This document shows positions 1 through 8,569 of a stretch of 64,000 nucleotides of DNA, in pieces (position 1 is the stretch's first letter; each line of letters opens with the position of its first letter). The stretch is taken from contig CAIUDH010000004.1 in assembly GCA_903897855.1 (NCBI GenBank), positions 29,746 through 93,745 of the forward strand. Direction: 5' to 3'. A program made the position numbers and the translations under genes. The notes below the pieces were generated by a model. The model saw nothing but the letters and a program-made list of their open reading frames with translations. It ran no database searches and was not told where the DNA came from. The stretch comes from an uncultured Bacteroidota bacterium (GTDB taxonomy: Bacteria > Bacteroidota > Bacteroidia > UKL13-3).

Positions 1-2225
1 GTCAAATCCAATGCTGGTGCAATTACAATATTATATTCCAAACCTTTGCTTTTGTGAATGGTCACAATTTTTACAGCATCTTCATCATTCTCGATGCGTT
101 GCTCAAACTCATCCCCTTCAGAGGTTTGTCCTTCGATGGCCTTCTGCAACCAGCTCACCAGTTCAACCGGAGTGAATTGGTTCCGCGTTTGTTTTTTGTG
201 TAAAATTTCGATTAGCTGTAAGGTATTCGAGAGTCTCCGTTCTCCGTTATTGGCATTTTCTGAGAGTAATCGCGACTTCAATTGATAGTCGGTAATGAAT
301 TTCATCAGCATCACATAAACCCCGCGTTTGGAGAGGGTATGCTGATAGTTTTTGAATTGCTGCAGCACCCATTCTTCATTCAACATCTCTAAATCGGTAA
401 TATTGAAACCACTCATACCTGTGAGCAACGCTTTATTAATATTCGATGCATTGATATCGATAACCGCCTTTAGCACGAAAAGCATTTCTTGGGCCTCAAT
501 AGTTTCCGATAATTTTGTTTCATCAATCGTGATGGCTGGTATATGATACGCTGCGAGGTTCGCTTTAATCTGACTTCCCATCTTGTTACTTCTAACCAAA
601 ATGCCAATATCAGAAGGCTTTACATGACGTAGAATCCCATTTACCCTGATTTTTAAATGGGGAACATTTAACAGTTGAATCACATTCGCCGTCACTGTTT
701 CGAGAAGTTCTTCCTTGTTTTTATGATTGTAAAATGTGATTGGGGTCACGGGTGCATCGCCCAATAACAGCTGGCCCGATTTATTTTCGGTCGGTGAGTC
801 CACTGCGGTGTATTGAATCGAATCAACCGCAGTGCCAAAATAGAATGTATCAAAATTAGGTTGTGGTTTAAAAAAACCATTTTGAGCCATTATAAATTCA
901 TCACTAGAGCGATAGTTGGTATTCATACTAAATCGATTTGAAACTTCAGCACCTGCCTTGAAATAGGTATTCAAATCGGCTTTGCGCCAACCATAAATGG
1001 ATTGCTTGGGGTCGCCAATAAAAAAGAGAATCGTATCTTTTCCAAACAACACATTAAAAATTTCATATTGCTTCTTGTCGGTATCCTGAAATTCATCGAT
1101 GAATACCGCTTTAAATTTGCCACGCATGGCCTCAATCAGTTTTTCATTGCGCTTATTCACCACCGCCTCATGCAATTTATCGATCATATCATCGAAGGTG
1201 AGCATCGATTTACTCTCTTTACGAAAACGTATCTCATCGCCTATTTCAGCGATTGCCAACTGATATATTTTATTGGCGAATAAATTTAAAATTCTGTTTT
1301 TCTCTTCTTCCGCAGGTGCCAAGGGTGCAAGTAAGGCTAAAATTTCGCCAAATAAATCCCTCACGTAGGCAGTTTTGGGTGCCGCTGCACGAATGGTTTC
1401 AAGGAGCACATCATAATCATTAAACAAGGCCGTAAACTTTTTGTTGGCGTTGGTGTGAGACTCTACTTTATTTAAAAGTTCTACTCTGTTGTTTTCAATA
1501 TATTCGATGGCTGCCGTCCTTGAATCGGTGATGATATCGAGCTGTAGCTGAAGTTCACCTTCTATTTTCTTCTGATTTTTCACCGTCAGCAAATCATGTT
1601 CTCTGGGTTCCAATTCAATCAACTTCTTACCTCCGAGCTCATTATTAATAATTTGAGAGAGCGCGCCCCTACTGAGCGCCTCCGAGGTGAGGTGACGGAG
1701 CAAATCTTTCTCAATTATGACGATATGCCTACGCCAAAACGAATTCATCTGATCCGTTTTTAATTCATTGAAAACCCCTTCATCCATGGCTTCAGCTCCA
1801 AAAATCTGACCCGTCTCGAAGGAATATTCTTTTAGGCTACGCTGACAAAAACTGTGAATCGTAAGCACCGAAGTCTCATCAAGAAAGAGCACCGCGTTAT
1901 TGAGTAACCGCTCCGTTTCTTGCACCGTGATGGAAAGAATGGAAGCATGAACAATCTTTTGTATCGTTGTATCGGCCACTATTTCGCCCCTACTCGCCTG
2001 ATGGGCCATTCTCACAAAGAGCCGTATCCGAGTTTCAAGTTCTGCAACAGCCATCTTCGTAAAGGTCACCATCAGTATCTCTTGAATGGTAATTTTGCGC
2101 TCTAGCAAGAGCCTTACAACAAGTATGGCAATTGAATGCGTTTTGCCAGTACCCGCGCTTGCTTCAATGAGATTGCTCTCTTTTAACGGAACCGTTTCGG
2201 CGTAAAATGGGATCATGGTATTCAT
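1..2225 (-). CDS. recB: Exonuclease V beta subunit RecB (3' part beyond window)
   Basis: UvrD/Rep-type helicase subunit of RecBCD, which unwinds and resects DNA double-strand ends. Reading the minus strand from the ATG at 2225 gives 741 uninterrupted codons to the window edge. Walker A EASAGTGKT is at residues 21-29. The DEFQDTD motif lies near residue 376, the GDPKQSIYGWR motif near 402-412, then NYRSS, and IHKSKGLEYN close to the edge. The C-terminal nuclease domain is not visible because the gene is cut. The start lies 4 nt after the recC stop, so recD-recC-recB form one operon. RecB rather than AddA or UvrD is favoured by the adjacent recC and recD. Confidence 0.9.
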   Translation of the reverse strand, partial: MNTMIPFYAETVPLKESNLIEASAGTGKTHSIAILVVRLLLERKITIQEILMVTFTKMAVAELETRIRLFVRMAHQASRGEIVADTTIQKIVHASILSITVQETERLLNNAVLFLDETSVLTIHSFCQRSLKEYSFETGQIFGAEAMDEGVFNELKTDQMNSFWRRHIVIIEKDLLRHLTSEALSRGALSQIINNELGGKKLIELEPREHDLLTVKNQKKIEGELQLQLDIITDSRTAAIEYIENNRVELLNKVESHTNANKKFTALFNDYDVLLETIRAAAPKTAYVRDLFGEILALLAPLAPAEEEKNRILNLFANKIYQLAIAEIGDEIRFRKESKSMLTFDDMIDKLHEAVVNKRNEKLIEAMRGKFKAVFIDEFQDTDKKQYEIFNVLFGKDTILFFIGDPKQSIYGWRKADLNTYFKAGAEVSNRFSMNTNYRSSDEFIMAQNGFFKPQPNFDTFYFGTAVDSIQYTAVDSPTENKSGQLLLGDAPVTPITFYNHKNKEELLETVTANVIQLLNVPHLKIRVNGILRHVKPSDIGILVRSNKMGSQIKANLAAYHIPAITIDETKLSETIEAQEMLFVLKAVIDINASNINKALLTGMSGFNITDLEMLNEEWVLQQFKNYQHTLSKRGVYVMLMKFITDYQLKSRLLSENANNGERRLSNTLQLIEILHKKQTRNQFTPVELVSWLQKAIEGQTSEGDEFEQRIENDEDAVKIVTIHKSKGLEYNIVIAPALDL

Positions 2226-2229
2226 GTTT

Positions 2230-5200
2230 TTATTTTATTATGTTAGGCATCAATTCGAGAATTGGATGGTAGATGTTTTCGGTGTTTGATTTGATTATTT
2301 CGAAATTTTCTTCCTTGAAAAAACTATTTTGATAGGCTTTATTCATATAGTCATCGTTAAATACATAGTCATATTCCTTGGTACGCATTTTCTCAATTTC
2401 AGCAACAAAAAGCGGCCCATCTTCCTTAAACATTTCCAATCCGAATGAGGGTGAAAACAAGTACGGCTTATTGAATCCAAGTTTGTAGTTTACCAACATC
2501 GCCATAAGCCTATCATGAGCTTCCTGCTTCCTTATCGTACCTGCTACAATATTAAAAAGAGTGTCCGATTTTAATTCCTTGAAATAAAAATCCAACTCGT
2601 AACCGGAAGCAGTCGCAAGAAGATAATAGAGGTATCCTTCGATAACATATTTATGATACATCTTAGAGTCGGAATATGAAACCATTCGATGATTGTAAAT
2701 GTTCACTAACTTACCCGTAATCATACTATCGCCTAATGGCAGTCTGATATCGATCGTGGTTGGCGATTCATCAAAAGTGATTTCCCTGATGCTCTCCCCT
2801 TTCTTCTTAATTTCATCAACCATCGTCTCAAAGGCAATACGACCCATATTTTTCAATGGCAATTTGCCATTCAATCGTTGACGTTCGTAGTAAGTTTCAA
2901 TTTCGGTATCCGTCAACTCGAGGAGTTCATTCTTAATCTGCCACTGACTTAGAAAATCAAGTTCGAAAACTTCCGTGTCGGGCAATAAAATTTCATTTTC
3001 TCGATAATAGATACCCAATCCTTTATTGAAATACCATTTGATGGGAGCTGTAAAAAACTGTTGTAAATCTTTCACACTAATTTCTTCGAAATGAAACACC
3101 AATGACTCTTTCCCACTCACAGGGATGCCTTCAGCAGTTCTATATTTATCATCGCTCAGATATGATTTCAAGCCACTGCCATTAAAATATTTTTGACTGA
3201 AGCCATGCAAAGGATGTAAGGTGACCAGCTTTGCTTTGAGTGTTTCAGGATCTGTGGTAGCACCTCGAACAAGGTAATCGATGAGCTCATCCACCATCGA
3301 AGAAGGGGGGATTTTTGTGGCATCTTTCGTGCTACATCCGATATAACTAAGATAGAAAGATTGTTTCGCCGAAAGCAGCGTTTCAAGAAACAAATGTTTA
3401 TCGTTGTCCTTAACATTTCGGTCTCCTTTTCGTTTTTCCCTTTCGAGTAAACTAAAACTGATTTTATTTTCTTTACGTGGGAACTTATCGAAATCCATAC
3501 CCAGCATGGCTACGATCTTAAAAGGGATGCTTCGCATCGGAATCAGAGAGCAAAAGGTGATACCTGCACCGGCGAATGACATGGCCTTAGTTTCGGTATT
3601 TAAGATTTCTAGGAAGCTATGCCTGAATACCTCAAAGGTGATCATTTCATCGCTAACATTTTCCAATAACGTAAGTTTCTCTAAATAGGAAATCAACCGA
3701 TGGTAATCTTCATCTTCTTTCTCCCCCGATTCAAAAACCAGGTTCTCTACCAACTCCTGTAAATACCGGCCCCACTCCCCAATGCCTCTGGATTGGTTTC
3801 TTTGCTTCACGGTCTCCTCTATAATCTGAAACAAATTCCAAAATCGAATCAGCTCCAGTGAATCGGCCCCTTCGAAATTGTCGAGCGGAATAAAAGTATC
3901 ACCATCTAAGGTCACTATAGGCTCTCCACCGATACAGATACCATAAAGAATGCGTTTCAGGCCATACTGCCAGCTCACCAGTCGAGTATCGTTGTCGATA
4001 GAGCCACGATCGCCAAAACGAATGCTCGCCGCATCTACTGCTTTGCGTATCAACTCTGTGTTGGTAATAGCGAAACGCTTACGTATATAAGCCGACTCCA
4101 AGAGCTCTAAAATTTCTTCGGCCTTAAAACTATCGGCCTGCAAATTCAGTATCATCTCAATACTGGTGAACATCGAATTCCCAAGCGCGATACTCTCATC
4201 AGCGATGGTATAAGGAAAATCGTATGGTGCATTATCAAATACCGCTCGGATATAAGGTGCGTAATTATCGATATCACTTACCATCACCACCATATCGCGG
4301 GGTGAAATAGATTCACTTTTCTGATTGGCCTGTTGCACGAGGTAATTATATAACACTTCTACCTCTCTCACAAGGGTATAACAACTATTGATGGTAATGG
4401 AACCATCCGTAATATCCGAGGCGTCAATTTTGTTACGCTCATCAGCACCAGCATTAAAATAAATATCGTGCTGAACTTTTTGTAATAAAGTTCTCGGTTC
4501 CGATGGATTTTCTGCAAGGCTGTCGTTATATGAATTGATAAAAGTTTCTTCTTCAAACAATAAGGAGAAGCTATCTTTGATAATGTTTCCCCAACTCTGA
4601 AGTAGTTCATTCCCAATGGTAGAAAATTGCGAAGGCAATAATTTCTTCTTGGCTTTTTGAATGATACGTGCAATTTCCTTTTCCGATTTGTCTTCCAACC
4701 AATAGGATGTTGGTGCCGGATTGAGCAGATAGAAGCTGATATTAATATGCTGAGATAGTTCATAAAACAACTCCAAATAGAAAGGGGTGATGACCGCGAT
4801 TCCGAAAAAATGAAGATGAGGCAACTTTAATTTTAGGATTTCTATGTTATCCTCACTTCTCAGTTTATCAATCACCGTCCGAATCGCATCGGTCTTGTCG
4901 AACATTTTATCTTTCATTTGAAGGTGAAGCCTCACCCAAAGATATTGTTGCCAATCGATGGTCGTGTCGGTCAGTTCCGTTTTCCCCCATGCGGCAACCG
5001 TATCGGGCCGATATACTTGATACTGATCGAACAAATCGGCTACTTTGGTAGCCAACGCAATACGCTTCACATCCTGCTTGTTATAATAGCCTGCGATAGC
5101 AGGGAACCTTTGGATGAACTCTTTCTCATGAAACAAATGAAAAAGGTTCCATTTCACAAAATCAGCACTCAGCATAGGTTTATCGAATCCCCCAAGCCAA

Positions 5201-5421
5201 TAGTAGATCATAGAAACCACGTCATTGGGCTTCTCAAAGGAGCAATTGGCAGTGATCCCCAGCTGTTCTGCTAAGCTAATCTTGAGCCAATTATTCATCC
5301 CTTCTGTTTGGGTTACAATATGCTGTTGATTAAAAACACCTAAACTCGTTTGTCGAAGGTCGGAAGCAAGTTGCTTCGCTAAGTTCGAAAGATGATTAGA
5401 TACAAAAAGTTGAATAGCCAT
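2230..5421 (-). CDS. recC: Exonuclease V gamma subunit RecC
   Basis: RecC is the Chi-recognising, helicase-like scaffold of RecBCD. The 1063 residues are close to the roughly 1120 of the E. coli protein. The N-terminus has the RecC-type opening with the stretch TQTEGMNNWLK (inactive SF1 helicase fold). LHFFGIAVITPFY lies near residue 210, and SLIPMRSIPFKIVAMLGMDF near residue 630. The C-terminal third is the degenerate nuclease-like region. Canonical Walker motifs are absent, as expected for RecC. It starts 5 nt after the recD stop and ends 4 nt before recB, so translation is probably coupled. The gene order and size leave little alternative. Confidence 0.9.
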   Translation of the reverse strand: MAIQLFVSNHLSNLAKQLASDLRQTSLGVFNQQHIVTQTEGMNNWLKISLAEQLGITANCSFEKPNDVVSMIYYWLGGFDKPMLSADFVKWNLFHLFHEKEFIQRFPAIAGYYNKQDVKRIALATKVADLFDQYQVYRPDTVAAWGKTELTDTTIDWQQYLWVRLHLQMKDKMFDKTDAIRTVIDKLRSEDNIEILKLKLPHLHFFGIAVITPFYLELFYELSQHINISFYLLNPAPTSYWLEDKSEKEIARIIQKAKKKLLPSQFSTIGNELLQSWGNIIKDSFSLLFEEETFINSYNDSLAENPSEPRTLLQKVQHDIYFNAGADERNKIDASDITDGSITINSCYTLVREVEVLYNYLVQQANQKSESISPRDMVVMVSDIDNYAPYIRAVFDNAPYDFPYTIADESIALGNSMFTSIEMILNLQADSFKAEEILELLESAYIRKRFAITNTELIRKAVDAASIRFGDRGSIDNDTRLVSWQYGLKRILYGICIGGEPIVTLDGDTFIPLDNFEGADSLELIRFWNLFQIIEETVKQRNQSRGIGEWGRYLQELVENLVFESGEKEDEDYHRLISYLEKLTLLENVSDEMITFEVFRHSFLEILNTETKAMSFAGAGITFCSLIPMRSIPFKIVAMLGMDFDKFPRKENKISFSLLEREKRKGDRNVKDNDKHLFLETLLSAKQSFYLSYIGCSTKDATKIPPSSMVDELIDYLVRGATTDPETLKAKLVTLHPLHGFSQKYFNGSGLKSYLSDDKYRTAEGIPVSGKESLVFHFEEISVKDLQQFFTAPIKWYFNKGLGIYYRENEILLPDTEVFELDFLSQWQIKNELLELTDTEIETYYERQRLNGKLPLKNMGRIAFETMVDEIKKKGESIREITFDESPTTIDIRLPLGDSMITGKLVNIYNHRMVSYSDSKMYHKYVIEGYLYYLLATASGYELDFYFKELKSDTLFNIVAGTIRKQEAHDRLMAMLVNYKLGFNKPYLFSPSFGLEMFKEDGPLFVAEIEKMRTKEYDYVFNDDYMNKAYQNSFFKEENFEIIKSNTENIYHPILELMPNIIK

Positions 5422-5426
5422 AATTT

Positions 5427-7220
5427 TTATTTGATTTCTTCGAAACGATGAATAATCCCAGATGTCCTTTTTACTTGCGCTGCTGCTGTTTGCAAAAGCA
5501 AGTCGGGAGTGGTTTGCACCACCACTTTTTCTTTGGCGCGGGTAACGGCGGTATATAATAACTCGCGCGTTAATATCTTCTCGCCATAGTGATGCGGCAG
5601 CATCAACAAAACTTCGGCATATTCCGAACCTTGACTCTTGTGCACGGTCATCGCAAAAACAGTTTCTGCATTGGCAATATAGCCCGGCATTACCGATCGT
5701 ATCACCTTCCCTGAATCTTCAAACCAGGCGCGCATATTGCCTTGATGGTCTTTACGAAGAATCCCGATATCGCCATTAAATAATTTTAAATCTGGGTTGT
5801 TTTGCGTGATAATAATAGGCCTGTTTTCATAAAACTCCCCTGTTGGCACTAGTAAGTTTTTTTTAAATAAATAATTTTCAATCGCCCGATTTATGCCATA
5901 CAATCCTTGTGGACCTTCCCTCACAGCGCATAATACCCGAAGTTGATTGAACTTCTGAAGCGCCTTCGAAATATCCGATTCTAGAATATAATCTTGATAT
6001 CCATCAATGAATGTTTCGAAGACGTTGCTATTTTCAATTGGTTCTAACGTTACAGAAGCGTCGGTGGTTGAGGTGGCAAATTCCAATAAAGCTTGCGTAT
6101 CATTATTAATAATAGCCCGGCTAAATTTTCCGATCCCTCCGGTGCTATTGAATCGGTGACTCTTTTGCAATTCAACGAGATGACCTGATAAAGGGTGTGC
6201 CGCCTTAGCGATGGCCTCATGGTTCATTTTTCGGCCCGATTCTGGAATAAACTCATTGATAAATTTTAGCGAATCCTGAGTAAAGACATTCGGTTTTTCG
6301 GTAGCTCTGCAGAGATCACCAAATAAGCTTCCTGCTTCCACTGAAGCGAGCTGGTTTTTATCGCCCAATAAAATAATGCGGGTGTTAGGGCCAATGGCAT
6401 CCAAAAGTTTAGCAAACAAAGCCACATCAATCATAGAGGCTTCATCAACAATCACAACGTCGAAAGGAAGTGGATTTGATTTGTTGAATTTGAAATTTAC
6501 CGAGTCGGGAATATATTTAAGGAGGCGGTGAATGGTATTCGGTGACAGCGATTTAAGTTTATCTTTTATCGTATCATTCACCGGCAATTCGGCATTCTTT
6601 AACGACTCGGCCATACGCATTGCCGCTTTGCCGGTAGGTGCTGCTAAAGCTACGTTGCAATTGGCATCCATAGCAAAAAGTAACGCCAGAATTTTTGCCA
6701 CCGTCGTGGTTTTCCCGGTACCAGGCCCACCTGTGATGATAGAGAAATTATGAAGTACGCTTTGTATAATGGCTACCATTTGCCAATCTGTTTGTTCTTC
6801 TTTAGGTAAACCCTGAATTTCGAAGGTGGCTTTAAAATCAAGTAACAAGTCGCGGTGCTTTTCCAAAGCCGCCTTCCTAATGTCAAATGATTTTTTTTCT
6901 TCTTTAAGCAAGTACCCAATAGCCTCTAAAATTCGTGTCTCATAAGAAAAATACCGCTGAAAGTACAATTTGTTTTTATGCAATACAAAGGGTCGAATGG
7001 TGGTGGAATCGGTAGTAACCAATTCGGTGAGTTTAGGTAGCTGAGCAGGAGGAATCGCTTTTGTATATGGTAATGTCGATAGGTTTTCCGTCACCTCATC
7101 AGCGTCAATACAAATATGTCCATCCTGCATTCTTTTTGAGACGAGGTAGGCATAAGGTTTTATTTTGTCCTCATGAAAAAATTCAGAAAACTGTTGGTGT
7201 ACATCTTTGGTGTTAATCAT
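5427..7220 (-). CDS. recD: Exonuclease V alpha subunit RecD (SF1B helicase)
   Basis: RecD is the 5'-3' helicase motor of RecBCD. The 597 residues match the usual size (about 600). Walker A GGPGTGKTTT lies near residues 163-172, Walker B VVIVDEASMID near 255-265, ILLGDKNQLASVEAGSLFGDL follows, and FAMTVHKSQGSEYAEVLLMLP plus LYTAVTRAKEKVVV near the C-terminus are the UvrD/RecD helicase motifs V and VI. It is the first gene of the recDCB operon, with a TAAATTTG box 27-34 nt upstream. A divergent WYL regulator shares the upstream region, a natural candidate for its control (inference). Confidence 0.93.
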   Translation of the reverse strand: MINTKDVHQQFSEFFHEDKIKPYAYLVSKRMQDGHICIDADEVTENLSTLPYTKAIPPAQLPKLTELVTTDSTTIRPFVLHKNKLYFQRYFSYETRILEAIGYLLKEEKKSFDIRKAALEKHRDLLLDFKATFEIQGLPKEEQTDWQMVAIIQSVLHNFSIITGGPGTGKTTTVAKILALLFAMDANCNVALAAPTGKAAMRMAESLKNAELPVNDTIKDKLKSLSPNTIHRLLKYIPDSVNFKFNKSNPLPFDVVIVDEASMIDVALFAKLLDAIGPNTRIILLGDKNQLASVEAGSLFGDLCRATEKPNVFTQDSLKFINEFIPESGRKMNHEAIAKAAHPLSGHLVELQKSHRFNSTGGIGKFSRAIINNDTQALLEFATSTTDASVTLEPIENSNVFETFIDGYQDYILESDISKALQKFNQLRVLCAVREGPQGLYGINRAIENYLFKKNLLVPTGEFYENRPIIITQNNPDLKLFNGDIGILRKDHQGNMRAWFEDSGKVIRSVMPGYIANAETVFAMTVHKSQGSEYAEVLLMLPHHYGEKILTRELLYTAVTRAKEKVVVQTTPDLLLQTAAAQVKRTSGIIHRFEEIK

Positions 7221-7253
7221 AAGGCTAGGGAGATACTATTTTATTTATATGAG

Positions 7254-7261
7254 CAAATTTA
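7254..7261 (-). promoter_or_regulatory. -7 promoter box of recDCB operon
   Basis: The minus strand reads TAAATTTG, an exact match to the Bacteroidota -7 consensus TAnnTTTG, leaving roughly a 25-nt leader before the recD ATG. No clear -33 TTTG was found at the ideal distance. Confidence 0.6.
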
Positions 7262-7323
7262 GGATAAAACAACATGTAAATTAAAGCGATTAAATATAAT
7301 CAAGGGGATTTGTTCTCAAACTG

Positions 7324-7410
7324 AGTTATTACTGTAAATTTAAAAAACCATAGTCGCATTTGGTTAAATAAATAAGTGTTTAATCTAGGGCAAAATTCAG
7401 TAGTTATTAC
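7324..7410. repeat. 9-bp direct repeat in recD/WYL divergent promoter region
   Basis: AGTTATTAC occurs at 7324-7332 and again at 7402-7410, 78 bp apart (start to start). The second copy ends 8 bp before the WYL -7 box. A small palindrome, GATTA-AATA-TAATC, lies at 7288-7301 between the repeats and recD. These are candidate operator sites for the WYL regulator, but such short AT-rich repeats also arise by chance. Confidence 0.3.
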
Positions 7411-7418
7411 GAAAATCA

Positions 7419-7426
7419 TATATTTG
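7419..7426 (+). promoter_or_regulatory. -7 promoter box of WYL regulator gene
   Basis: TATATTTG matches TAnnTTTG exactly. Transcription should begin around 7431-7434, so the ATG at 7431 cannot be the effective start and the ATG at 7473 is preferred. Confidence 0.6.
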
Positions 7427-7472
7427 ACAAATGCCTCCGAATAGGCAAGAACTCAAAAAAAACTTTAAATGT

Positions 7473-8444
7473 ATGTCTACCAATAAAAATGCCTCGTTCC
7501 GTTATCGAATCATTGATGACTGTTTAAATAATAAATTCAGAAAATTCTCTGCGGCCGCAATTTTGGAAAAGATCAAGGAGAAAACGAATCATGACCTCTC
7601 TCTCGACATGCTTCACAAAGACTTTGCTGTATTACGCAATGAGTTTCATGCCCCACTGCAATATGACCGAGTGAACCATTGCTATAAGTACAGTAAAAAA
7701 TTCTCTTTAAATGGTATTTCGATCACAGAGGAAGAAACTAAAATCATAGACAACAGCATTGCAGCACTCAGTTTGTTTAAGGGAACTCCATTCTTAAAGG
7801 AATACGAAAACATCATCGACAAGCTTGAGGTAGGCCGAAATTACGACGCCACCAGGCATCATTTTATCCAGATTGAACTGCCCAATATCGATTCAGGCAT
7901 TCGTTGGTTCGACCCTCTCTATCATTCCATCAGTGAAAAAAAATCCATAATCCTTACCTATCAGGGATTTGGGAAAGAAGCAAAAGACCATACCATCTCA
8001 CCTTACTTGCTTAAAGAATACCGAAACCGATGGTATCTGGTGGGTTATTCACTGCAATCAAAAAACATAAAAACCTTTGCCCTCGACCGACTCCAAAAAA
8101 TTGATGAGAGCATAGCCCCCTATGTTAACTCCATCAATTTTAACGCCACCGAATATTTTAAATACAGCTTGGGCATAACTCGCGTCAACGAGCAAGCCCC
8201 TATCGAATTGGTTTTGGAATTTTCAGAAAGCAATCTGCCCTATATTTTATCACAACCAATGCATCACTCTCAAAAAATCATAATCCAAACTCCCACTTCT
8301 GTAACCATCAGCATCAAAGTTTATGAGTCGCATGAGTTGGACATGAGTATTCTTGGGTATGGGGCTGGCGTAAAGGTGCTTGAGCCAGAGAATTATAAGA
8401 ATAAATTAAAGAGCATTATTGCATTAATGAAGAAATTATATTAA
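7473..8444 (+). CDS. WYL-domain transcriptional regulator
   Basis: A 323-residue protein with an N-terminal winged-helix region (TNKNASFRYRIIDDCL, typical of Bacteroidota WYL proteins) and a WYL domain from about residue 145 to 225. There the run LTYQGFGKEAKDHTISPYLL leads into RWYLVGY and TFALDRLQKI. A C-terminal extension (WCX-like) follows. WYL proteins bind DNA through the winged helix and sense a ligand, in some cases single-stranded nucleic acid. An in-frame ATG at 7431 exists but overlaps the transcription start set by the TATATTTG box, and family members usually begin as this one does at 7473. The gene is divergent from recDCB and convergent with the AAA+ ATPase gene, so it may regulate either. 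Confidence 0.88.
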   Translation: MSTNKNASFRYRIIDDCLNNKFRKFSAAAILEKIKEKTNHDLSLDMLHKDFAVLRNEFHAPLQYDRVNHCYKYSKKFSLNGISITEEETKIIDNSIAALSLFKGTPFLKEYENIIDKLEVGRNYDATRHHFIQIELPNIDSGIRWFDPLYHSISEKKSIILTYQGFGKEAKDHTISPYLLKEYRNRWYLVGYSLQSKNIKTFALDRLQKIDESIAPYVNSINFNATEYFKYSLGITRVNEQAPIELVLEFSESNLPYILSQPMHHSQKIIIQTPTSVTISIKVYESHELDMSILGYGAGVKVLEPENYKNKLKSIIALMKKLY

Positions 8445-8569
8445 TTTTTCTTCTCTAATTACAACGATTCATAAAGACATCAACCCACCTTTTTTTTCAC
8501 AGTATCCCACTTGATTCATTAAAGAGTTTCAATATATTATTGTTTATTCAATCCAATACTAAACCTGTA

